Shown: positions 60,801-64,000 of the stretch, piece after piece
How positions within the stretch are numbered: the stretch's first letter is position 1
How the letters are laid out: every line of letters starts with the position of its first letter
Assembly: GCA_026122225.1 (NCBI GenBank)
Contig: JANEZZ010002762.1
Location: 620,001-684,000 of the forward strand
From: Heloderma charlesbogerti
Taxonomy: Eukaryota; Chordata; Lepidosauria; Squamata; Helodermatidae
DNA: 64,000 nt
Reading direction: 5' to 3'
Notes under the pieces: generated by a model
The model's input: only the letters and a program-made list of their open reading frames with translations
Told to the model about the DNA's origin: nothing
Databases searched by the model: none
Position numbers and translations under genes: made by a program

Positions 60801-61209
60801 CCACCCCCCTAGACTTTTGTCCTTGCTGGAGCCCCATTCTCCTCACCAAGACAAATGGGAGGGTGGAACTGCACTGCCCGACTGCCTCGGTTAGCCAGAG
60901 GTGGACACGGCGAGATTCCAGCATCCCTTCCTTCCACTGAATTCTGCCTCTCCCCCCACTCTGAAGCCCGGGAGGGGATTCCTGAGCCCCACACTGCACT
61001 TGCCTCAATCTTCTTATCCAGTTCCTGTGCCACAGCCGCTGATGCGACAGCCACGGCCACCGAGGCTGGGACGGCCACTTTGGCCTGCTTGTCCCTGGGT
61101 TCATCCTTCTTCTCTGTAGGGAGGTGGGTGAAATCTGGCGCCGCCACCGGCTGGACACAATCCGCAGGGAAGAAGCCCGATTTCCCGTAGACGGCGCCAA
61201 ACTTCCATC
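33731..61209 (-). CDS. MYO15A: MYO15A, unconventional myosin-XV, C-terminal 16 coding exons (5' part outside window)
   Basis: Sixteen exons join in frame for 1853 nt, 616 residues plus stop. In order they code the second half of the SH3 domain (FGAVYGKSGFFPADCVQP), a linker, the second MyTH4 domain (SPIQESLIEF, FMGDLPLKGQ, FCQIIKQITDN, GWRLLYI), the C-terminal FERM domain (KRQLFLLPGGIERHLKIK, RPEAFDEYIIFAVTN, PLKFDNELYVTMHYNQV, LQHRAKD, QARAQFLGLLSAFPMFGSS) and the C-terminus ending SEITLL, the class I PDZ ligand that binds whirlin in mammals. Myosin-XVa is the hair-cell stereocilia motor; human mutations cause DFNB3 deafness. The motor, IQ and first MyTH4 regions lie beyond position 64000. 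No frameshift or stop is seen. One intron probably uses a GC donor. Adjacency to ALKBH5 in the same orientation agrees with mammalian synteny. Confidence 0.96.
34023..34552 (-). mobile_element. Solo LTR, family A copy 2
   Basis: 530 bp with TGTCA...TGACA ends, flanked by a perfect 5-bp duplication AATTA (34018-34022 and 34553-34557). It sits at the tail of a Sauria-type SINE that itself interrupts a LINE. It carries the same polyadenylation signal and frame as copy 1. Confidence 0.92.
34553..34800 (-). mobile_element. Sauria-type tRNA SINE
   Basis: On the minus strand: a tRNA-like head (GTGGTATAGTGGTTAGAGTG), a middle with GTGACTTTGGGCCAGTCACA, CCTCACAGGGTTGTTGTGAG, and an AATTAATT tail. A solo LTR inserted in its tail. 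It interrupts a LINE fragment. Confidence 0.88.
35757..35900. mobile_element. Palindromic MITE family B
   Basis: An imperfect inverted repeat with arms of about 65 bp (CTAAGGGTGCGATCTTATGC at left, mirrored at right), meeting near CAGCCAGCATGGCTGGCTGG. A sister copy is at 44487-44625; partial copies lie near 21945-22015 and 60580-60630. Confidence 0.8.
35890..36110 (+). mobile_element. MIR SINE fragment
   Basis: Has CATCTGTAACTCAAGGATAA, then GTACCTTGCAGGGTTGTTGT and AAGGATTACAAGATAATTTA, matching the MIR 3' half. Confidence 0.6.
36948..37088 (-). CDS. MYO15A: MYO15A exon: FERM F3
   Basis: 141 nt, CCTCCAG|GAACCC to CAG|GTAGAC. It codes FSLKEIQSTRTQRPSAGSSY, then PYVEIMLGDLISQR, ending LQLEQ. 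Confidence 0.95.
37425..37648 (+). mobile_element. Sauria-type tRNA SINE
   Basis: Head GGTGTAGTGGTTAGAATGCT, a B-box-like GGGTTCTAGTCC, the body CCTCACAGGATTGTGAGGAT, and a tail GGTGGGATATAAATGTAACA. It lies just before a perfect inverted repeat. Confidence 0.88.
37675..37794. repeat. Perfect 57-bp inverted repeat with 6-base spacer
   Basis: Arm 37675-37731 and arm 37738-37794 are exact reverse complements; the spacer is CGATTG. The ends read TAAGCC and GGCTTA. It probably derives from a palindromic MITE, and TA or TTG target duplications are both possible. Confidence 0.93.
38946..39079 (-). CDS. MYO15A: MYO15A exon: FERM F3
   Basis: 134 nt, CGTGCAG|GGCTCC to CAT|GTAGGT. It codes LLSAFPMFGSSFFYIQSCSN and then CILAVNQNGLNFLNKETH, matching human with few changes. 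Confidence 0.96.
39727..39925 (-). mobile_element. Second tRNA-derived SINE family
   Basis: Same layout as the copy at 6126: AACATCGGAAGCTGCCTTCT through the B-box complement GGATTGAACCTGG to GCACTTAGCCACAGTCCCTC. Confidence 0.78.
39930..40340 (-). mobile_element. L2-like LINE, reverse transcriptase C-terminus
   Basis: The minus frame has VYKALNNLGPGYLRD, SRAFGVVAPAMWNNLPP and FRHMLKPHLFLQAFPG, the usual end of an L2-type ORF2 (GLGPxYL, WNxLP, LKTHLF). It is 5'-truncated. Confidence 0.75.
40500..40633 (-). CDS. MYO15A: MYO15A exon: FERM F2/F3
   Basis: 134 nt, CTCCGAG|GCGGGA to CTAG|GTAAGA. It codes REVQDYIPPRCYLLQEAPSW, ending ALSAHQARAQFLG. Confidence 0.95.
40702..40803. mobile_element. 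Palindromic MITE family C, partial
   Basis: TGAACTCCAATTCCCATCAG, CCATGCTGGCTAAGAATGGT and GGCACCAGGTT follow in family order. Confidence 0.65.
40806..40995 (-). mobile_element. Second tRNA-derived SINE family
   Basis: GGAAGCTGCCTTATGCTGAC through GGACTGAACCAGGGACCTTC to GCAAAGCAGGGGCTCTGCC. A second copy follows in tandem at 41046. Confidence 0.78.
41046..41226 (-). mobile_element. Second tRNA-derived SINE family
   Basis: Same order of blocks, ending GAGCCACAGTCCCTCCCC. It lies 50 bp from a same-orientation copy and between two MYO15A exons. Confidence 0.8.
41270..41556. mobile_element. MITE family D
   Basis: GCTGAACCTCTGTCAGCCCG to CCAGATTTGGCCCGTGGGCC, with TCTTCCTGCCAGTCACTACG in the middle. 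Confidence 0.65.
42349..42482 (-). CDS. MYO15A: MYO15A exon: FERM F2
   Basis: 134 nt, CTATCAG|GTACTG to CCC|GTACGT. It codes VLPDYLKGLFNTLPP, then QQVSKLAALQHRAKD. A hAT-type MITE lies 18 bases upstream of its acceptor. Confidence 0.95.
42501..42667. mobile_element. hAT-type MITE with 8-bp target duplication
   Basis: 167 bp, CAGTGGAGG... to ...CCTCCACTA, flanked by a perfect 8-bp duplication GACAAGAG (42493-42500, 42668-42675). Nearly the whole element is an inverted repeat around 42584. A half copy lies at about 57345-57440. No coding capacity is expected. Confidence 0.92.
43140..43300 (-). CDS. MYO15A: MYO15A exon: FERM F1/F2
   Basis: 161 nt, AATGCAG|ATCAG to CAG|GTAGGA. It codes NKKEYILDVAMEMENVDSSY, then the YRRVIWAQPLKFDNELYVTM block, ending HYNQ. 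Confidence 0.96.
44487..44625. mobile_element. Palindromic MITE family B
   Basis: TTAGGGTGCAATCCTATGCA... mirrored by ...GCGTGGGATCGCACCTGAA, the same family as 35757. It lies in a MYO15A intron. Confidence 0.8.
44980..45115 (+). repeat. Interspersed repeat with GATGAAGTGGGCTACAGTCC
   Basis: The block ACGAAAGCTTATGTCAGAAT followed by AATGTGTTAGTTGTTAAGG and CCACAAGGCTCTTCGTTGC recurs at 54900-54965 and, more diverged, at 4745-4850. Family not named. Confidence 0.55.
45238..45334 (-). CDS. MYO15A: MYO15A exon: FERM F1
   Basis: 97 nt, TTTCTAG|GTTGCC to AGAA|GTGAGT. It codes VALDVIEEICFEMGLHRPEA then FDEYIIFAVTNR, nearly collinear with human. Confidence 0.95.
45936..47068 (+). mobile_element. 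Bov-B (RTE) LINE, 5'-truncated
   Basis: It codes a reverse transcriptase segment: YFCFIDYAKAFD-like start, GVRQGCILSPCLFN, the catalytic YADD at 46281-46292, then GCESWTIRKAE, one in-frame TGA near 46680, and the conserved C-terminal part (FELWCWRRLLRVPWTARRSN, YFGHLMRRE, GVTKSRTRLND). The 3' end has the RTE-type CAACAACAACAA tail. It lies antisense in a MYO15A intron. Bov-B is abundant in squamates and ruminants. Confidence 0.93.
47340..47560 (+). mobile_element. Sauria-type SINE, diverged
   Basis: Has CCAGGTTTAAATCCCCACTC and CCTCACAGGGCTGCTGTGAG in the expected order; the head is partly lost. Confidence 0.7.
47819..47896 (-). CDS. MYO15A: MYO15A exon: FERM start
   Basis: 78 nt, TGCAAAG|GCCGGA to TCG|GTGAGT. 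It codes AGRSSKRQLFLLPGGIERHL then KIKTCS, the start of the C-terminal FERM F1 lobe. Confidence 0.95.
48115..48300 (+). promoter_or_regulatory. Possible LTR-type or repeat promoter
   Basis: A CCAAT at about 48153 is followed by CCCTATAAAGG at 48174-48184 in GC-rich sequence, a spacing typical of an RNA polymerase II core promoter. It lies antisense in a MYO15A intron. A comparable CTCTATTTAAGG is at about 52972. I could not find LTR ends for either. Confidence 0.3.
48787..49028 (+). mobile_element. Sauria-type tRNA SINE
   Basis: Full-length: tRNA-like head from 48793, CGGGTTCTAGTCCCCAC, body with CCTCACAGGGTTGTTGTGAG, and an AAATAAACAAAATAAAAATA tail. It lies in a MYO15A intron. Confidence 0.88.
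49253..49347 (-). CDS. MYO15A: MYO15A exon: MyTH4 to FERM junction
   Basis: 95 nt, CATCAG|GCATCG to GTG|GTGAGT. It codes IAKACEQNLQKTFQFGGR and then FPSNIELKAMV, matching human IAKACEQNLQKTLRFGGR. Confidence 0.95.
49556..49690. mobile_element. Palindromic MITE family C
   Basis: CCTACCTGATACCCTCCAGA mirrored by ATCTGGAGGGTCCCAGGTCG. It lies just upstream (gene sense) of a MYO15A exon. Confidence 0.75.
51585..51906. mobile_element. MITE family D
   Basis: GAGGTGCCACATTTCTTTCA to GGCCTGGGGTTCAGCACCCC, with CTGAGCCTCAGGAGAGGTAT in the middle. Confidence 0.65.
52309..52439 (-). CDS. MYO15A: MYO15A exon: end of MyTH4
   Basis: 131 nt, TGCACAG|GGACAG to CAAG|GTGAGA. It codes DSCQKGWRLLYILSAYYR and then LLRFLQEICSRPGLQFQ, the conserved MyTH4 helices. 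Confidence 0.95.
52470..52825. mobile_element. MITE family D, reversed
   Basis: Reverse order of the same blocks, starting near CAGGGGGGCAAAACG, through ATTTTTCCCCCCCATTCTAA, to CAGCTGAAGGAGGTGCTGCA. It abuts the MYO15A exon at 52309. Confidence 0.6.
53252..53334 (-). CDS. MYO15A: MYO15A exon: MyTH4 core
   Basis: 83 nt, CTCCAG|TTCTGC to AAGAC|GTACGT. It codes FCGDYEVIRDEVFCQIIKQ and ITDNASTK. A nearby GTGAGT could also act as donor, but only GTACGT keeps the frame. Confidence 0.95.
53508..53638. mobile_element. Palindromic MITE family C
   Basis: GGACTACAGCTCCCATCTAC with mirrored GCTGATGGGAGTTGGAGTCC and CAACATCTGGCACAGCC. Confidence 0.7.
53735..54105 (+). mobile_element. L2-like LINE 3' end
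   Basis: The plus frame has RAFTVVAPYLWNKLPREVLL then LLSFQHRAKIFLFSWTL and a stop, then an AT-rich 3' region with an AATAAATAAATAAAAT tail. Confidence 0.78.
54211..54284 (-). CDS. MYO15A: MYO15A exon: MyTH4 FMGD block
   Basis: 74 nt, TTCCTAG|CTGTG to AAG|GTAAAT. It codes VMKFMGDLPLKGQTEMDVVC, containing the FMGD motif typical of MyTH4 domains. Confidence 0.95.
54705..54905 (-). mobile_element. Sauria-type SINE, diverged
   Basis: Reverse orientation, with TTTTATCCTCACAAAAACCC and the B-box region GATTTGAACCCAGGTCTTCC. Its left flank is L2-like. Confidence 0.65.
55190..55325 (+). mobile_element. CR1/L3-like LINE 3' end, short
   Basis: Has GCTTGTGGGCTTCCCATTGG, TGCACCAGATGGACATCTGG and CCTGATCCAGCACTGCTCTT, as in the other copies. 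Confidence 0.65.
55542..56067 (+). mobile_element. Solo LTR, family A copy 3
   Basis: About 526 bp from TGTCAGGGTGG to CCCTTGACA, flanked by a perfect GCGCC duplication. An AATAAAGCTTTG signal lies near 55979. The open frame runs from before the LTR to about 55918 and shares the SSSDSEEE and QMEGAERRRSA segments with the other copies. It interrupts the interspersed repeat at 55487. Confidence 0.92.
56068..56395 (+). mobile_element. CR1/L3-like LINE 3' end
   Basis: The longest copy: AACTACGGATTAAGTACCAC, then GGATGGCTTTCAAAGGGGGT, ending GATCCAGCAGGGCTCTTCTG. It directly follows solo LTR copy 3. Confidence 0.72.
57065..57137 (-). CDS. MYO15A: MYO15A exon: MyTH4 part
   Basis: 73 nt, CGCAG|TCGCCC to CAAG|GTGAGG. 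It codes SPIQESLIEFTDGSLNKIAA, a close match to the human TPLQESLIEL region of MyTH4. Confidence 0.94.
57762..57834 (-). CDS. MYO15A: MYO15A exon: basic linker and start of second MyTH4
   Basis: 73 nt, ATTTCAG|GGATCC to AAG|GTACTA. It codes a lysine-rich stretch, then SRAVADILKFAK, the counterpart of human LEDMLCFTK at the start of MyTH4. Confidence 0.93.
58520..58762 (-). mobile_element. Sauria-type tRNA SINE
   Basis: Reverse orientation: an AT-rich tail at left, then the CCCTGCGAGGTAGATTAGGC region and the tRNA-like head at 58735-58760. Confidence 0.87.
59047..59143. mobile_element. Palindromic MITE family C, partial
   Basis: CCCCCAACCTGGCCCCCTCC, AACTACAACTCCCATCATCC, and then the mirrored GCCAGGTTGAGGAAGG. 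Confidence 0.7.
59980..60116 (-). CDS. MYO15A: MYO15A exon: linker before second MyTH4
   Basis: 137 nt, CTCCCCCAG|GTGTCT to AAGAT|GTGAGT. It codes SEYTESVEEVEDTTDCSP and then SGPFTMLEFAKKYFREGQ, matching the human MLEFAQKYFR block. It ends two bases into a codon, completed as ATG by the exon at 57834. Confidence 0.94.
60478..60570. repeat. AT-rich tandem repeat
   Basis: Units of AATATTTAATATAAAAT type repeat several times in a MYO15A intron. Confidence 0.85.
61004..61209 (-). CDS. MYO15A: MYO15A exon: second half of SH3 domain and linker
   Basis: 206 nt after acceptor TTGGCGCAG|GATGG, coding WKFGAVYGKSGFFPADCV and an Ala/Val-rich linker to KKIE. The frame ends at GAG followed by GCAAGT, a strong GC-type donor and the only donor that joins in phase to the next exon. 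It is the 5'-most MYO15A exon recognised here; the preceding exon, ending in the first half of SH3, was not found to 64000. Confidence 0.9.
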
Positions 61210-61644
61210 CTGCGCCAAGAAAGCATCCCATTAATGGCCGAAGGCAGCAGTGCCATCAAAACGCCCACCCTGTTCCCTCCTTGTGTCCGCTTAGGGCTGT
61301 TACTCCTGCAACAATCACTCTCCCTCTTAACCTCAGGCCAAGCTGCTAGTCCCTGGGGTGGCTTTACACAGAGCTTCCTTCTATCATAGCGGGCGGGGGG
61401 GGGGGAGGCAGGATAACCCAAAGGAGAACTGGGCTCCTCGTTAATCAGTGGAAGAGGGAAAGTCATTTTGTCGTGCTTCAAACTCACAGCAGTCTTGAAC
61501 TGGAAACCTGAGGGAGGGCAGGCAGGAGTTCAGCCCAGTTCTGGCCAAAAAAGGGAACTGCAAGGGATCTGGCCAAGGAAACCTCCTTGCACCCAATAGG
61601 CCAGGGACGAGGAACCTCCAACCCACAGGCCAATTTGGCCCACC

Positions 61645-62200
61645 TGTCAGGACCACCCTAGCTGCCTCTTGCAGTCCCCACCAATAGTCAACTCAGGACA
61701 CAGACGACGAGGATTCTTTCTGAGAGTTTATTCCTTTATTACTTTATGACTCTTTCAGAATACTAGTAGCTAGCGCCAAAGCTAGGAACAGCACTGGGGG
61801 AAGATAGCAGAGTAGTCTAAGCTCCAGGTAAGGCAGTTGGTCCCCATTTGAAGGGGAACCATGGGAAGACCCTGAACTTATGGGCTAGGGAGAGATCCTC
61901 CCTCTTACCCTTGGGTCCTCAGGATGCGACCGTTGTTTGCATGCCAAACGAGTGCTACGCCTCCTCTCAGCGCCCTCCATCTGTTGTCGCTCCCTGTGCT
62001 GGCGTCGAGCGTCCAGCAAGCCCCCCTCCAGTGCTCTCTCCCTGCCAGGGTCACTATCTAACTCAGGAATGCCAGCAGGAGGAATCTCTGCCAGCTGCTG
62101 TGCCTGTGAGGGATCAGCTGGCTCCTCTCCCACGGACTGCTGTTCCTCCTCAGAATCAGAACTACTCTGGGGCTCTATGGGCTCAGTTTCCACCCTGACA
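61645..62200 (-). mobile_element. Solo LTR, family A copy 4 (diverged)
   Basis: 556 bp with TGTCA...TGACA ends and a perfect CCACC duplication. It is the most diverged copy, especially on the polyadenylation side (61650-61830), but the frame with QSSSDSEEE and QMEGAERRRSTRLA remains open. Confidence 0.88.
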
Positions 62201-63061
62201 CCACCAAGCCGGCCCATCCAGCCCACGTGGCGTGAGGTGAAGCCTCCCCTGTCCTTTAGCCCTGCCCCTGCAGTGTGGCCACACCCCATGATGTCATATG
62301 GCCCATGGTGGGGGGGCATCCAGCCCCCCACCCAAAAGTAATTGCCCTTCCCTGCCATAGGCCAAAAGGGGTCATGTAATAGTCCCCCACCCTTATAAAT
62401 GTTTGCAAGACGGACATAATTGTTGAGCTGAGCAACTAGGAGATAGCACTTGGGTGCAGGTATCAGAGGAGGCTGCCTTGTGCCAGGTCAGGATATACCT
62501 CTATCGAGCCCAGAAAGATCTGCTCGGATTGACTGCGGGCTTTTCTACACGAGGCTTTGAACCCGCACTTCTACCCAGGCTTCTGCTTCTGGATTCTTTG
62601 CAGGATTAAGGTCCTTTACATATGCTTTTTCCGGGGGGGGGGTGTCCCTCTTCCTTTCTGCATGTTCTATTACACAACCACTAGGTGGCGCTGTGGTATA
62701 GTGGAATTGCGCAATTACACTAGGGCTGGATCGACACTTACTGCCTTTTTTCGCTTCCAATGAGGTTTCACCGCCCGCCTTTCACACTACGCAGTACCCG
62801 CCTCGAATTGGAACCGGAATTTCCCACTTCCGTGCTCCCGCTTTCAATACCCTAATATCCCGGTATTTCCCCTTAATGTGCTCTGATTTTCCGCCTTCGC
62901 TACCGTATCTGGTCGTAGCCCCCTCCCCTGCCTGTCCATATACAGCGGTGTTTGTATTTCCCTCCTGTCCAATCACAGCTCTCGACGGCCCCATGTCTTC
63001 TTCCGGCTACTGATCGCATAGCTTCCTCAGCAGCCCCCGTTTCCTCAGCCACAAGCAAAGG

Positions 63062-63180
63062 TCTGGATGTGCACACGCTTGTCTGATCTCGGAAGCTAAG
63101 CGGGGTCGGCCCCGGTCGGTAGTTGGATGAGCGACCGCCTGGGAGTCAGGCTTCCTGCACTGAGCAGGGGGTTGTTCTAT
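63062..63180 (+). mobile_element. 5S-rRNA-like SINE head joined to CR1
   Basis: GTCTGATCTCGGAAGCTAAG and GACCGCCTGGGA match the 3' two-thirds of 5S rRNA, including its internal control region. It is followed by the SINE tail beginning TTCCTGCACTGAGCAGGGGG, which breaks off into CR1 sequence at about 63170. It is truncated at both ends and is not a 5S gene. Confidence 0.75.
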
Positions 63181-64000
63181 CCCTTCCCGGGAGGACAGAT
63201 TAGAGACGTGACTGAAAGGTTGCCTGCACTCATAAAGCCCACTGACAGGTATCCCTTTCTTCTCATCCAGGTGGGAACAAATGATACCGCCAAGCGGAGC
63301 TACGAAGAAATCACATCAGACTTTGAAGCTTTGGGGAGGAAACTCAAGAACTTTGGGGCCCAGATAGTTTTCTCATCCATCCTTCCAGTAGTTAGAAGAG
63401 GGATAGAAAGGGAACAAAAAATACTCCAGGTGAATTACTGGCTATGAAGGTGGTGCCGATGAGAGAGATTTGGATTCTGGGACCACGGGCTATACTTCCT
63501 GGAAGATGGGCTGTTGGCAAGGGACGGGTTGCACCTCACAAAGGATGGGAAGAATGTGTTTGGCCACAGCATGAAGAACTTCATCAGGAGGTCTTTAAAC
63601 CGAATCCTACGGGGAAGGGAAATGTAATGTTGGGGGTAACAATGGACGTAGGCGCATGCACTGCAACGGAGAGAACAGCTCTGATAGCACCCAAACGTAT
63701 TCTTCAGACACATGTAGGAAGAAAGCCAGACTATGAAGCACATTAGTATCTATGTACTAATGTCCAGAGTATGGGAAACAAACAGAACGAACTTAAACTC
63801 TTAATACAGGAGGGAAATTATGACTTGATAGGTATAACTGAGACTTGGTGGGATGACTCTCATGACTGGAATACAGCAATTGAAGGATATAACTTGTTCA
63901 AGAAGAACAGGAGGAACAGAAAGGGAGGTGGGGTTGCACTGTATGTGAAAAATACATATCTCTGCACAGAAATACAGGAGGATGAGCTTGGTAGCCCCAT
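63165..64000 (+). mobile_element. CR1 LINE, ORF1 esterase-like part and start of ORF2, runs off the window
   Basis: An ORF1-type segment (FPGGQIRDVTERLP, LLIQVGTNDTAKRSYEE) resembles the SGNH esterase-like domain of CR1 ORF1. Frame breaks near 63447 and 63746 follow. From about 63760 an ORF2 endonuclease start is seen (YDLIGITETWWDDSHDWN, GGGVALYVKN). It continues past 64000. Confidence 0.85.

Noticed and set aside
63062..63180. A 5S rRNA gene
   Set aside because: Only the 3' two-thirds is present, with substitutions, and it leads into a SINE-type tail.

Overview
This is a vertebrate nuclear window, most likely from a squamate reptile (lizard or snake). The evidence is the repeat complement read directly: tRNA-headed SINEs of the Sauria type, a Bov-B (RTE) LINE with a long reading frame, CR1 and L2 LINEs, SINEs with a 5S-rRNA-like head, ancient MIR fragments and many palindromic MITEs. 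I cannot go below that taxonomic level.

Two conserved genes are present, both on the minus strand. ALKBH5 (m6A RNA demethylase) lies at 13247-24087 with four coding exons and an intact 385-residue frame. The last 16 coding exons of MYO15A (unconventional myosin-XV) lie at 33731-61209, from the second half of the SH3 domain through the second MyTH4 domain, the C-terminal FERM domain and the C-terminal PDZ ligand. All splice phases agree, giving 616 residues with no break. The 5' part of MYO15A lies beyond the right edge. MYO15A upstream of ALKBH5 in the same orientation is the order known in mammals.

Layout: 1-9.0 kb is repeat-rich sequence below ALKBH5 (L2, CR1, SINEs, MITEs). About 9.1-13.2 kb is probably the ALKBH5 3' UTR. 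13.2-24.1 kb holds the ALKBH5 coding exons. 24.8-26.8 kb is a degenerate tandem array of about 113-bp units, arranged as dimers in its right part. 26.8-28.0 kb is a CpG island with NRF1-like and ETS-like sites, the probable ALKBH5 promoter. 28-33.7 kb is intergenic and repeat-rich. 33.7-61.2 kb is MYO15A, with introns full of mobile elements. 61.2-64 kb is repeats, ending in a CR1 that runs off the window.

I found no operon, CRISPR array, defence system or other unknown multi-gene system. The unusual material is in the repeats: four solo LTRs of one family, each flanked by a 5-bp target duplication and each carrying a related open frame; a small hAT-type MITE 18 bases upstream of a MYO15A splice acceptor; a perfect 57-bp inverted repeat; the dimeric array beside the ALKBH5 promoter; and a probable GC-AG intron in MYO15A.
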